From Psychrobacillus sp032154225 (GTDB lineage Bacteria; Bacillota; Bacilli; Bacillales_A; Planococcaceae), in assembly GCF_032154225.1 (NCBI RefSeq), contig NZ_JALDYF010000015.1, forward strand, positions 1 to 64,000: a stretch of DNA of 64,000 nucleotides. The letters run 5' to 3'. The notes under the pieces were generated by a model that worked only from the letters and a program-made list of their open reading frames with translations, did no database searches and was not told the DNA's origin. A program made the position numbers and the translations under genes. Position 1 is the stretch's first letter. Each line of letters starts with the position of its first letter. Below, piece after piece: positions 50,500 through 59,897 of the stretch.

Positions 50500-50586
50500 C
50501 TAATATAGAAGCTTTTAAATTAACTAGTAATAATCTCTCCATTCCATCTATATACTAACTATAGATTCAGTTTGGGGGGCTTTTTT

Positions 50587-50955
50587 TTGAACAAAGTAGA
50601 ATTTAAGAAAGACTTTGAGATTGGTTACGACAAAATGGAGTTTTCAGCAAATGATGATCAAACGTTTATTTCTATTGAAAATAAATATTCCGTCCCATCT
50701 TCCATGGTATCCCCTACTATCGTCCATATTAAAGGTTCATTATTCGAAGAGCGAAGATGGGGTTGGATATTCACCGATTTAGTAGAAGTTGAATCGGATA
50801 TTAATGCACCTGTTTCTATTAAGTTGGACAGGTTTGAAATTGACGCAGAAAACTTTAATGAAGAATCTTTTGTCCAGCATTTAATAGAAGAAGCAACTGA
50901 AAAGATTAAGGAATCCAACTACAACACAAGCCTTAAAACAATGACAATCATTTAA
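50587..50955 (+). CDS. hypothetical protein
   Basis: 122 residues from TTG 50587, with GGGGGG about 8 nt upstream; an upstream TTG overlaps that site. The sequence alternates strands (QTFISIENKYSVPS, TIVHIKGSLFEERRWGWIFT) with a C-terminal helix (EESFVQHLIEEATEKIKES). No signal peptide. No family recognised. Confidence 0.6.
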   Translation: MNKVEFKKDFEIGYDKMEFSANDDQTFISIENKYSVPSSMVSPTIVHIKGSLFEERRWGWIFTDLVEVESDINAPVSIKLDRFEIDAENFNEESFVQHLIEEATEKIKESNYNTSLKTMTII

Positions 50956-51116
50956 TTACACTCCTTCGACCTAGTGCTACTTATTCAAAAGTTCTTTGCT
51001 AATCCTGATTCGGAATGAATTAGTCACCTCAATGGTTAAATGAGAGTATCTTAGCATAAGACCTTTTCAATGTAGATCAGCAGAGAAATAAAAGATAAAG
51101 GGAGTGGATTTTTTTA

Positions 51117-51800
51117 ATGAATCCTTATTCAAATGGATTTTTTATTTATCCTCAAGAACCTGCAACTCACTTTTTCCCTAGGAATTGGCATCCGTATCAT
51201 ACTGTACCCACCATGTACTTTTCGAATCAACTACCTAACCCTTGCATAAGCGAAGCTGAGTTTGATTTTATTAGTATGAATCGACTTCTATGGATGGAGC
51301 ATATCAACTGGACTAGGTTGACGATCACAAGTATCGTATTCAACTTACCCAACTTACCATCTGTTCAAGCACGTCTATTAAAAAATGCTCCTGATTTAGG
51401 GAATTCCATCCGACCTTATTACGGTGATCAAATTGCAGATCGGTATACCGAACTCATGATGGAACATTTAGTGCTTGCAGCCGAATTAGTAACGGCTGCT
51501 GTAAATGGGGACACAAAAAAAGCAGCAGAAAAGGAGAAAGAATGGTATCGTAATGCAGATAATATTGCACTTTTTTTAAGTAGCATTAATCCTTATTTAG
51601 GAATAGAAGAAGTTCGAAAAATGTTCTATGAACACTTGGCATTAACTAAACTTGAAGCAGTATATATGATCCAGAAAAACTATCCCAAGGATATAGAGAT
51701 GTTTGATAAAATCCAAGCTGAAGCCTTAGCAATGTCCGATATGATAGCAAAAGCCATTGTCATACAATTTCCTTATAAGTTTCAAAAAAATGGAGGTTAG
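51117..51800 (+). CDS. hypothetical helical protein
   Basis: 227 residues. A Pro/aromatic-rich N-terminus (FIYPQEPATHFFPRNWHPYH) is followed by long amphipathic helices (ADRYTELMMEHLVLAAELVT, GIEEVRKMFYEHLALTKLEA), resembling a four-helix bundle. GGAGTGG lies upstream of the ATG at the long end of normal spacing. Not recognised; similar proteins may be mislabelled in databases, so no function is given. Confidence 0.65.
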   Translation: MNPYSNGFFIYPQEPATHFFPRNWHPYHTVPTMYFSNQLPNPCISEAEFDFISMNRLLWMEHINWTRLTITSIVFNLPNLPSVQARLLKNAPDLGNSIRPYYGDQIADRYTELMMEHLVLAAELVTAAVNGDTKKAAEKEKEWYRNADNIALFLSSINPYLGIEEVRKMFYEHLALTKLEAVYMIQKNYPKDIEMFDKIQAEALAMSDMIAKAIVIQFPYKFQKNGG

Positions 51801-51866
51801 TCATTTAACTATGAAAAATCTGCATTTTTTCCATACTGTATAAACTGCAATAGCTTACATTTCTGT

Positions 51867-52128
51867 CTAATGTAATTTGTTAAGTTTCTCTTTACTTTCA
51901 TTTAACTGCTCTTGAAGTGTGGTAATTGGCTCCAAGTTCCCTCTACTTTCGATAGCCATTATGAACCGAACGATCTGCACATTCGATCATATTTTAGGCA
52001 TTTTCAATGGAATGTTCCGTGGGATTAGTTAAAGCTTGCCCTACAGCCAACGTGACATTATCCACGGAATTGTGTAATTGAGAGATTACATTATCTTCTT
52101 TCCAACTCATTTGTGTGTGATCTTCCAT
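51867..52128 (-). pseudogene. small soluble protein gene with nonsense codon and frameshift
   Basis: ATG 52126-52128 opens MEDHTQMSWKEDNVISQLHN, SVDNVTLAVGQALTNPTEHS, IENA, then TAA at 51994-51996. The same frame continues NMIECADRSVHNGY, after which a one-base shift restores AIESRGNLEPITTLQEQLNE and a stop at 51867-51869. About 86 helical residues when repaired. Family not recognised. It explains most of the 480-base gap between the neighbouring genes. Confidence 0.6.
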
Positions 52129-52285
52129 AACATCGTTCTCTTTAGTAACTTTTAATAATCAATTCATCTTTACTATGGAAAAACGAAACTATTTGTATAC
52201 GTTAGAAATATAATCCTCCTATATTTTTTATGGTTTTGGGAACAATATCTCAAGAAAGACTATAAACAATGAAGGAGGACAAATG

Positions 52286-52507
52286 ATGTCTATACACAAA
52301 CCAGGTCCAAATGATTCTGCTAGTAATAAAAATAGGCTAAAGAAAACAATCAATAATATGGAAGCCGCTGAAGAAGCAATGGAGTTTGCAGAAGGCAAAG
52401 AGCTTGCCGCTATCAAGGAGAAAAACGCACGACGTGAAGAAAGCATTGAAGGCTTGCGAGCTGAAATACTCGCAGAAGCTAAATCTCGAATAAACGGGTA
52501 TTTGTAA
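52286..52507 (+). CDS. tlp: small acid-soluble spore protein Tlp
   Basis: 73 residues, usual size. The C-terminal half is diagnostic: NNMEAAEEAMEFAEGKELAA, IKEKNARREESIEGLRAEIL, AEAKSRINGYL, as in B. subtilis Tlp, which is made in the forespore. AAGGAGG lies 7 nt before this ATG; an adjacent ATG one codon earlier is also possible. It marks the organism as an endospore former. Confidence 0.88.
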   Translation: MSIHKPGPNDSASNKNRLKKTINNMEAAEEAMEFAEGKELAAIKEKNARREESIEGLRAEILAEAKSRINGYL

Positions 52508-52553
52508 AAAAGCTGCTTTATCTTTACTATCTACATTATTAAATCATTCATAC

Positions 52554-52593
52554 ATGCAGACATTTTGTATTATCAAAATGTCTGCATTTTTTT
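52554..52593 (+). terminator. intrinsic terminator after tlp
   Basis: ATGCAGACATTTT pairs with AAAATGTCTGCAT, followed by T7. Confidence 0.85.
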
Positions 52594-52757
52594 AAGTAAG
52601 TATATAAAAATATTCCATGAACACAGGGTTTGCAGTACATATAGAAGAAAAGAGAGTATATAGATTGGCGGAGTGAATTTCGTTACAAGCGGACGTGTTC
52701 GGCGAGCGTTTCACTACATTCCTCCTGTTTATGAGAGTATATTCATGTTCTTACTAC

Positions 52758-52976
52758 TTAAGCTCTTTTATGTATTTGGAAGAGAAAAAATTCATCTGCA
52801 CTTCTAGGTAGTAATAGACCGACAATTTTCGAACCAAGTAAATTTGTCATCGATTCCTCCACTTTATAACCAAATGTAGTAGTGTCACTTTCTAAAAAAC
52901 TACAAAGAGTTGCCAAAATTTTATCTTTGGCGACCATCAAAGAATATAGAAAGAGACTTGCTTCTCCTATCCCCAA
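52758..52976 (-). CDS. possible small protein or 5'-truncated remnant
   Basis: 72 codons with coding-like composition (AKDKILATLCSFLESDTTTF, EESMTNLLGSKIVGLLLPRS, ADEFFLFQIHKRA). The only far-upstream start is a TTG without a binding site, and the internal ATG has none either. It may therefore be the 3' end of a lost gene. Not recognised. Confidence 0.35.
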   Translation of the reverse strand: MGIGEASLFLYSLMVAKDKILATLCSFLESDTTTFGYKVEESMTNLLGSKIVGLLLPRSADEFFLFQIHKRA

Positions 52977-53000
52977 AAATATTTAATTACTTAGCAAGAA

Positions 53001-53149
53001 AGTTTCTGGCGAGCGGAAGTCGAACATTTGCCATACGATGAACGAAGTAAAAGCTTGTTGGAAGCGGCGCATCCACTTCCAACAAGCTTTTAAGATTTTA
53101 CCGTTCATCGTATAGCTCAATGAAAAGCATGAAGCGATCTAGAAACTGG
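53001..53149. repeat. nested-palindrome intergenic repeat, copy A
   Basis: Three nested inverted repeats: outer AGTTTCT / AGAAACT, middle CATACGATGAACG / CGTTCATCGTAT, inner AAGCTTGTTGGAAG / CTTCCAACAAGCTT around CGGCGCATCCA. The same architecture, inverted, occurs at 58195-58341. No coding capacity. Confidence 0.75.
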
Positions 53150-53296
53150 GTCGCTAAGATGTTTTTGGCTTTAAAGGACCGTGGATTTTTTATGCAATAC
53201 TTAAACCTTGACACTATTTATAAACAAGAGTAAATTTAACTTACATTTAAGAACTGTTCATAAATGAACTATTCAAAACAGAACGGAGGCATAACA

Positions 53297-53782
53297 ATGA
53301 AAGACCATAACCATTTAGAACTTAAATCATCTACATTCCTTCATTCATTTTGGCGAGTTAACAGAAGCATGATGCGATTTGCACATAAAACTGCTTTAGA
53401 AAACGATTTATCTATGCCACAATATTCTGTCCTAATGATCATCGCTCCACAAAAAGAAATGACACAAAAACAGCTTGGTGAAATATTACAAATGCCCAAA
53501 AGCACCTTAAGTCAAGCTGTCGATGGTCTAGTACAAAGCGAGTGGATTCAACGAAAACCAGTTGAAGACAATCGCCGTGAAATGCACTTAATACTTAGCG
53601 AAAAGGGCATTTCATTGTTTAATCAAATAAAATCACACAAAAATAGCATCCACCAAACACTTGAATCTATTATCAGTACGATGGATACAAAAAGATACGA
53701 AGAACTACAAGCAACACTTACACATATTGCCGATTTACTAGAAAGTGAAACACATACGAAAGGGTGCAAAAAAAATGATTAA
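53297..53782 (+). CDS. MarR family transcriptional regulator
   Basis: 161 residues with the MarR winged helix: LSMPQYSVLMIIAPQKEMTQ, KQLGEILQMPKSTLSQAVDG, LVQSEWIQRKPVEDNRREMH (wing with DxR), LILSEKG. The start ATG 53297 has GGAGG 7 nt upstream; a longer frame 33 nt earlier does not. It overlaps the following ABC gene by 8 nt and probably represses the exporter operon in response to a substrate. Confidence 0.88.
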   Translation: MKDHNHLELKSSTFLHSFWRVNRSMMRFAHKTALENDLSMPQYSVLMIIAPQKEMTQKQLGEILQMPKSTLSQAVDGLVQSEWIQRKPVEDNRREMHLILSEKGISLFNQIKSHKNSIHQTLESIISTMDTKRYEELQATLTHIADLLESETHTKGCKKND

Positions 53783-55499
53783 AATATTAAAGCATCTATC
53801 TGTATATAAATGGATTGTCCTCGCAATCGTTGGATTAGTTTTCATCCAATCTATGACCGACCTTTATTTGCCAACTCTTATGTCAGATATTATTGATAAA
53901 GGTGTAGTACCTGGTGACATTCCTTACATTTGGAAAATCGGTGGATTCATGCTTTTAGTTGCCGCACTCGGCGCAGTTGCATCTATTATTGTTAGTTTTT
54001 ATTCTTCTAAAGTTGCAATGGGGCTTGGGAGAGATATTCGCCGCAAAGTATTCAATCACGTCGAACAATTTTCTTTACAGGATTTCGATAAGATTGGAAC
54101 AGCTTCACTTATTACAAGAACAACGAATGATATTAACCAAGTACAACAAGTAGTCATAATGATGCTTCGCATGGTCATCAGTGCCCCATTAATGTTTGCT
54201 GGTGGGATTATTATGGCAGTTTCCAAAGATGCTAAATTATCGCTTGTCATCGTTCTTACAATGCCTGTGTTAGTAGCAGCCGTTTTATTAATACTTTACA
54301 AAGGTGTACCCCTTTTCAAAACTGTCCAAACACGACTCGATCGCCTAAACCTTGTCATGCGTGAAAACTTAACAGGAATTCGTGTTATTCGTGCTTTCAA
54401 TCGGGAAAAACAAGAAAAATCGCGTTTGCAAAAAGCAAACAAAGATTTGACCGATGTTTCTATTAAAGTAAACAAAGTTATGGCATTTTTAATGCCAGTA
54501 ATGATGCTGGTGATGAATATAACCGTCGTATTAATCATTTGGTTTGGTGGAATTCGCATAGATGGTGGAGCTATGCAGATTGGTGATTTGATGGCCTTTA
54601 TTCAATACGTTATGCAAATTATGTTCGCGCTTGTTATGGCATCTATGATGTTCGTCATGATTCCTAGAGCCGCCGTTTCAGCAAACCGTATTAATGAGGT
54701 ACTTGATATGAAAGCAAATGTATTAAATGAAGGAACACAAACAGCTACGAAAGAACGTGGAACACTTGAATTTGATAACGTATCTTTTAGCTACCCTGGA
54801 GCAGAAGAAGCAGCATTATCAAATATTAGTTTCCGTGCAAAATCAGGAGAAATTACCGCTATCATCGGAGGAACCGGTGCCGGGAAATCAACACTCATCA
54901 ATTTAATCCCTCGTTTTTATGAAGTGACGAGCGGTGCGATCCGAGTTAACGGAGTCGATATTCGGGACGTTTCACAAGACGAAGTACGCTCGAAAATTGG
55001 ATTTGTTCCACAAAAAGCATTACTCTTTTCTGGAACAATTAAAGAAAATATTCTTTTCGGAAAACAAGATGCAACAGATGCAGAAATCGAACATGCCGCA
55101 CGTATAGCACAAGCAGAAGATTTCATCCTCCGAATGAACGATGGATACGATTCAGTCATTGCACAGGGTGGTTCAAATGTATCTGGAGGACAAAAACAAC
55201 GCCTTTCTATTGCAAGAGCACTCATCCGAAAACCAGACGTTTATATTTTCGATGATAGTTTTTCAGCACTAGATTTCAAAACAGATGCGCAGCTTCGAGC
55301 AGCATTGAAAGATGAAACGAAAAATGCAACGACAGTTATTGTTGCTCAGCGTGTAAGTACAGTAGTCGATGCTGATCAAATCATCGTGCTTGAAAAAGGT
55401 GAAATCGCAGGAATTGGTACACATAAAGAACTTCTTGAAAATAACCCTGTGTATCGCGAAATCGTCGAATCACAGCTCTCAGAGGAGGAAATCGCATGA
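53775..55499 (+). CDS. ABC exporter half-transporter (non-canonical partner, YfiB-like)
   Basis: 574 residues: six-helix exporter domain to ~310, then NBD with Walker A GGTGAGKSTL, Q-loop FVPQKALLFSGT, signature VSGGQKQRLS, Walker B VYIFDDSFSALD. The usual catalytic Glu after Walker B is Asp, which marks the degenerate site of heterodimeric exporters (LmrCD, BmrCD, TM287/288 type). ATG 53775 overlaps the marR end; AAAGGG precedes. Partner of the next gene. Confidence 0.9.
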   Translation: MIKILKHLSVYKWIVLAIVGLVFIQSMTDLYLPTLMSDIIDKGVVPGDIPYIWKIGGFMLLVAALGAVASIIVSFYSSKVAMGLGRDIRRKVFNHVEQFSLQDFDKIGTASLITRTTNDINQVQQVVIMMLRMVISAPLMFAGGIIMAVSKDAKLSLVIVLTMPVLVAAVLLILYKGVPLFKTVQTRLDRLNLVMRENLTGIRVIRAFNREKQEKSRLQKANKDLTDVSIKVNKVMAFLMPVMMLVMNITVVLIIWFGGIRIDGGAMQIGDLMAFIQYVMQIMFALVMASMMFVMIPRAAVSANRINEVLDMKANVLNEGTQTATKERGTLEFDNVSFSYPGAEEAALSNISFRAKSGEITAIIGGTGAGKSTLINLIPRFYEVTSGAIRVNGVDIRDVSQDEVRSKIGFVPQKALLFSGTIKENILFGKQDATDAEIEHAARIAQAEDFILRMNDGYDSVIAQGGSNVSGGQKQRLSIARALIRKPDVYIFDDSFSALDFKTDAQLRAALKDETKNATTVIVAQRVSTVVDADQIIVLEKGEIAGIGTHKELLENNPVYREIVESQLSEEEIA

Positions 55500-57355
55500 G
55501 TGAGCAAAAAAAATCGCAACCTCAAGGCGGCGGAATGGGTCCTGGCGGAGGAAATATGATGATGATGACGGGACAGAAGGCGAAAAACTTTAAAGGAACA
55601 TTAAAACGTCTTCTTTCTTACTTAAAACCGCGTCGTACTTCATTAATCGCAGTATTTATCGCTGCTATTTTAAGTACCGTATTTTCCATTGTAGGACCAA
55701 AAGTTATGGGTAACGCTATTACAGAACTATTTGAAGGTGCGTATGGTAAGTTTACAGGAGTTCCAGGTGCAGCAATTGATTTCGATGCAATTGGCAGACT
55801 TTTGCTGCTCCTAGCAGGCTTATATGTTGTCAGTAGCTTGTTTAGCTATATTCAACAATATATTATGTCGAGTGTCGCTCAAAAAACGGTGTATGATTTA
55901 CGAGAAGACATCAATCAAAAACTAGAAAAACTACCACTCAAATATTATGACGGGCGTCCAAACGGTGAAACATTAAGCCGCGTAACGAATGATATTGATA
56001 CAATCGGAAGCACGCTCCAACAAAGTTTGACACAATTTATCACTTCCGTTGTCACGATAATCGGTATTATCATTATGATGCTTACAATAAGTCCGATTTT
56101 AACGCTAATCTCTATTATTAGCTTACCATTATCAATATTTGTCATTCGACCAGTTTTAAAAAGATCACAAAAACATTTTGCCGATCAACAACGCACTTTA
56201 GGTCAATTAAATGGACATATCGAGGAAATGTATACAGGACATGAAGTTGTAAAAGTATTTGGTCATGAGAAAAAGGCGATTGCCCAGTTCGATGAAGTAA
56301 ATGAAGAATTGTATGAAGCTGGTCGTAAAGCTCAATTTATCTCGGGTATCATTATGCCGATGATGTCTTTAATCGGGAATTTAAGCTATGTCCTAATAAG
56401 TGTTGTCGGTGGTATATTAGTGACACAACGAGCTATTTCGATAGGTGATATCCAAGCCTTTATTACGTATACTCGCCAATTTACACAACCAGTTATGCAA
56501 ACGGCAAACATTGCGAACATCGTGCAGTCAACCGTTGCTGCTGCTGAACGTGTCTTTGAATTACTCGATGAAGAGGAAGAAGTAAAAGAAGTAACTGTCG
56601 AAAGCTTAACTGCCCCAAAAGGAGCTGTTACATTCGAACATGTTGACTTTGGCTATGGAGATGAACTCTTAATAGAAGACATGAATATCGACGTGTTGCC
56701 TGGTCAAACAGTTGCAATTGTTGGACCAACTGGGGCCGGTAAAACGACGCTCATTAATTTATTGATGAGATTTTATGAATTAAACAATGGGAAAATAACA
56801 ATCGACGGACATGATACGAACCAAATTTCTCGCACTGATCTACGCACAACGTTTGGCATGGTGCTTCAAGAAACATGGCTCTTTAATGGGACGATTAAAG
56901 ACAATATCGCTTTTGGTAAAGATGGAGCTTCCGACGAAGAGATTTTCGCCGCCGCTAAAACTGCCCGTGCAGACCATTTTATCCGTACATTGCCAGATGG
57001 CTACAATACTGTATTAAACGAAGAAGCATCTAATATTTCACAGGGACAAAAACAGCTTTTAACAATTGCACGAGCTGTTCTTGCAAATCCACCTATTATG
57101 ATTTTAGATGAAGCTACTTCTAGTGTGGATACACGTACAGAATTGCTTATTCAACAAGCGATGAAACGCTTAATGGAAGGACGAACAAGCTTTGTCATTG
57201 CACATCGCCTATCAACTATCCGAGATGCCGATTTAATCTTGGTGATGGATCAAGGGAAAGTAATAGAACAAGGAACTCATCACGAGCTATTAAAAGATAA
57301 CGGCTTCTACGCTGATCTTTACAATAGCCAGTTCTCCAATACAACAGCTATTTAA
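55496..57355 (+). CDS. ABC exporter half-transporter (canonical partner, YfiC-like)
   Basis: 619 residues. A Gly/Met-rich N-terminus (SQPQGGGMGPGGGNMMMMTG) precedes the six-helix domain. The NBD has Walker A GPTGAGKTTL, Q-loop MVLQETWLFNGT, signature ISQGQKQLL and Walker B IMILDEATSSVD with the catalytic Glu, then AHRLSTI. It starts inside the stop of the previous gene (ATGA overlap). Together they form a probable multidrug or peptide exporter under MarR control. Confidence 0.9.
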   Translation: MSEQKKSQPQGGGMGPGGGNMMMMTGQKAKNFKGTLKRLLSYLKPRRTSLIAVFIAAILSTVFSIVGPKVMGNAITELFEGAYGKFTGVPGAAIDFDAIGRLLLLLAGLYVVSSLFSYIQQYIMSSVAQKTVYDLREDINQKLEKLPLKYYDGRPNGETLSRVTNDIDTIGSTLQQSLTQFITSVVTIIGIIIMMLTISPILTLISIISLPLSIFVIRPVLKRSQKHFADQQRTLGQLNGHIEEMYTGHEVVKVFGHEKKAIAQFDEVNEELYEAGRKAQFISGIIMPMMSLIGNLSYVLISVVGGILVTQRAISIGDIQAFITYTRQFTQPVMQTANIANIVQSTVAAAERVFELLDEEEEVKEVTVESLTAPKGAVTFEHVDFGYGDELLIEDMNIDVLPGQTVAIVGPTGAGKTTLINLLMRFYELNNGKITIDGHDTNQISRTDLRTTFGMVLQETWLFNGTIKDNIAFGKDGASDEEIFAAAKTARADHFIRTLPDGYNTVLNEEASNISQGQKQLLTIARAVLANPPIMILDEATSSVDTRTELLIQQAMKRLMEGRTSFVIAHRLSTIRDADLILVMDQGKVIEQGTHHELLKDNGFYADLYNSQFSNTTAI

Positions 57356-57357
57356 TT

Positions 57358-57416
57358 AAAAAAGGTATCAGCCTTGAAACAATTTCTAATTGTGACATTG
57401 CTTGATACCTTTTTTA
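57358..57416. terminator. bidirectional intrinsic terminator
   Basis: AAAAAAGGTATCA pairs with TGATACCTTTTTT, between the convergent exporter operon and DUF2071 gene. Confidence 0.8.
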
Positions 57417-58109
57417 TTTTTCTATAACTGGTAAAAAAAAATGGGCTTTTTTCCATTTTGAATAACGAGCAATCGGATGACCTATAAGAAAATCTCTCTT
57501 TATAAAAGAAGCCATTGTATTTTCATTAATTGTTCCGGTGACTTTTTGCAAGACCCATGGTGAATGACTTATATCTATTCGAAATAAACGACCTTTCGCT
57601 TTCGTCCATAAATGATAACGTTCCGTCAGCCACCCTTCGAACTGATCACTTTCAATCAGATCGGACTTTGGTTCAAACATAGTAATAAGTGTTTCAGTAA
57701 ATATTTCTCTTCCTATATATTTACTCAGCATTGTAAATGTATTCTCTTCTCTTATTAAGTCCATCTTTGCCTGACGATAAGGTAGAAAGTCACCAAGAGT
57801 AGTCACTTTCACAATTAAAGGGTTACTAGCATCTAAGCTAAAGAAATGGACACCTACCTTCCCTTTAAAGGTGACATATGTACGAACATTAAGTTGTAAA
57901 AATGAACTTACCCCAGGTACTGGCGGAGTAAATCTTGTACGATTCCCTTTCACTTTGAAAAATACTAAACTAATCCACGCCATATCATTGTAAAGATCGA
58001 GTTCTAACTCTAAAGGGACATGTTCACGCACAGCATTCGGAAGAACCGGCCAATGTAAAAATAATACATCATGCCACTCCTGTGTCATTACCCAAGGTCT
58101 TTTGTACAA
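57414..58109 (-). CDS. DUF2071 (YqjF-like) protein
   Basis: 231 residues: YKRPWVMTQEWHDVLFLHWP, the typical opening of YqjF/DUF2071 proteins, then MAWISLVFFKVKGNRTRFTP, FLQLNVRTYVTFKGKVGVHF, FSLDASNPLIV. The start TTG 58107-58109 has GAGGG 6 nt upstream; an ATG seven codons later is the alternative. Cytosolic, function unknown. Confidence 0.85.
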   Translation of the reverse strand: MYKRPWVMTQEWHDVLFLHWPVLPNAVREHVPLELELDLYNDMAWISLVFFKVKGNRTRFTPPVPGVSSFLQLNVRTYVTFKGKVGVHFFSLDASNPLIVKVTTLGDFLPYRQAKMDLIREENTFTMLSKYIGREIFTETLITMFEPKSDLIESDQFEGWLTERYHLWTKAKGRLFRIDISHSPWVLQKVTGTINENTMASFIKRDFLIGHPIARYSKWKKAHFFLPVIEK

Positions 58110-58194
58110 TTTAATCCCTCTTCCTTTAACATACTAATACTTATTGTTTCCTAAAGCAGGTATATTCAAACAAAACTGGTATACCATTGTGCTA

Positions 58195-58341
58195 CAGTTT
58201 CCGACTCGTTTCAGGCTTCACACTAGGCTATACAATGAACGCGGAAAATTTAAAAGAGTGTTGGAAGTGGCTTCGCCCCTTCCAACACTCTTTTTGTTCG
58301 GTCATCGTATGGCAAATGCTCACCTTCAACTTCCACGCCAA
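58195..58341. repeat. nested-palindrome intergenic repeat, copy B (inverted relative to copy A)
   Basis: Inner hairpin AGAGTGTTGGAAG / CCTTCCAACACTCT around TGGCTTCGC; middle pair TACAATGAACG / TCATCGTA; left end CAGTTTCCGACTCG. The reverse complement aligns with 53001-53149 over the full length (GCATTTGCCATACGATGA is shared). Confidence 0.75.
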
Positions 58342-58345
58342 GTAG

Positions 58346-58916
58346 TTAAATGCTTTTGGCAATAGGAGAAGCAAGGTGTATTCTAACTCATTTGAAGCCG
58401 CCAAAGATGCAATTTTGGCAGCTCTTGTGTTTTTTACAAAGAGATTCGATTCGTTGCTTACTGTTTAAAAATAGAGAAATAAGTACTTCATAAAAATACT
58501 AGAAAGAATATGATTACATTCTTCTAAACTAGCTGTGTGGAGTGGAATCCATTTTATCCACTCATTTACCTTTTACCACTTAAAATACCCCTAAACTCAG
58601 TATTCTTCGTACATTTTCATATACTTTCTTATTCTTTTAAGAAATACGGAAGCACCCTTTACTTCTAATACTATTACACAAATTATTATGTTGGGTTTAA
58701 ATGAATATTTACCCATTATAGTGTCAATTCATTGACGTTCATTACAATTTGGTGAACTAATAGTGAACTAAATAAGGCAACAAGATGAACGTTGTGTGAA
58801 GCCGACTATCTAGCTATTGTTTTATAAAAAGTTCGTAATAAGATAATAGGTGCTAGCCAAATACAAATGACTATGTGCTTGCTTACCAAGCTTAATTAAT
58901 TGAAAGGGGTACAACT
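58346..58916. other. long gene-free leader of qoxABCD
   Basis: About 570 bases without a gene. It contains a repeated GTGAACTAA (58751 and 58768 region) and TTCATTGACGTTCATTAC. A redox-responsive promoter would be expected here, but no regulator site could be assigned with confidence. Confidence 0.45.
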
Positions 58917-59834
58917 ATGAAGATGAAATTGAAAGCATCTTTTCTTTTAATGGTTTTCACTATACTAACTGTGCTAACAGGTTGTGAACCATTACTAGTT
59001 TTAGATCCGAAAGGACCTCAGGCAAAAACACAAGCAGATGACATCATGTTATCTATTTGGACAATGGGCATAATTGTCGTTGTTGTGTTTGCCATTTTAA
59101 TATTTGTGTTAATTAAGTACCGTGCTTCAAAACAAAGTGAAGATTACGAACCTCCTCATATAGAAGGAAGTCCACTTGTAGAAGCAATTTGTATAGGAAT
59201 TCCGGTAATAATCGTAATTTTCCTTTCTATTGTTTCAGTCAAAAGTAACTATGAAGTAGAAACAATTCCAGCAGGATACGAAGACCAGGAACCATTAATT
59301 ATCTACGCTTCTTCTTCCAACTGGAAATGGCATTTTAGTTATCCAGAACAAGATATTGAGACTGTGAACTACTTGTATATTCCAGCAGGACGTGCCATTG
59401 AATTTAAACTATATTCTTATGGACCGATTACAAGTTTTTGGATTCCACAACTTGGAGGACAAAAATATGCAATGTCTGATATGGTCACTACTTTACACTT
59501 AGCAGCAGATTCCCCAGGAGAGTTCATGGGAAGAAATGCAAACTTCAGTGGTTCAGGATTCGCTGAAAATATATTTGACGTTACAGCAATGTCTTCAGCC
59601 AAATTTGATGAATGGGTAACGGAAGTACATGACACTGCCAAACCTCTAACAGAAGAGAAGTTTGAAGAATTGTTAGAACCAGGACATCTCGGACGTTCGA
59701 CATATACTGGAACACATTTAGAATTCTCACCTGCACCTGATCATAACCACGGTTCTACCGAAACAGAACAATCAGAACATGATAATCATGAAATGAATAA
59801 TTCAGATGAGGATTCAAATCACACTCAACACTGA
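58917..59834 (+). CDS. qoxA: cytochrome aa3 quinol oxidase subunit II
   Basis: 305 residues. Lipoprotein signal with TVLTGC (Cys ~23), two membrane helices (~42-65 and ~85-108), then the cupredoxin domain. Conserved ASSSNWKWHFSYPEQDIETV, SYGPITSFWIPQLGGQKYAM and NFSGSGFAENIFDVTAMS lack the Cys and His ligands of CuA, as expected of a quinol oxidase. A His/Glu/Asp-rich tail follows (~275-305, e.g. HNHGSTETEQSEHDNHE). AAAGGGG lies upstream. First gene of qoxABCD. Confidence 0.94.
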   Translation: MKMKLKASFLLMVFTILTVLTGCEPLLVLDPKGPQAKTQADDIMLSIWTMGIIVVVVFAILIFVLIKYRASKQSEDYEPPHIEGSPLVEAICIGIPVIIVIFLSIVSVKSNYEVETIPAGYEDQEPLIIYASSSNWKWHFSYPEQDIETVNYLYIPAGRAIEFKLYSYGPITSFWIPQLGGQKYAMSDMVTTLHLAADSPGEFMGRNANFSGSGFAENIFDVTAMSSAKFDEWVTEVHDTAKPLTEEKFEELLEPGHLGRSTYTGTHLEFSPAPDHNHGSTETEQSEHDNHEMNNSDEDSNHTQH

Positions 59835-59897
59835 TAACACATTTACAAATATAACTAGAGTGACAAGCAATATATTCCCGAAAGGAGTTACAAAAGT

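Noticed and set aside
95..51996. Stop codon reassignment
   Set aside because: TAA, TAG and TGA all occur inside otherwise intact frames, together with frameshifts, and normal genes use all three as ends.
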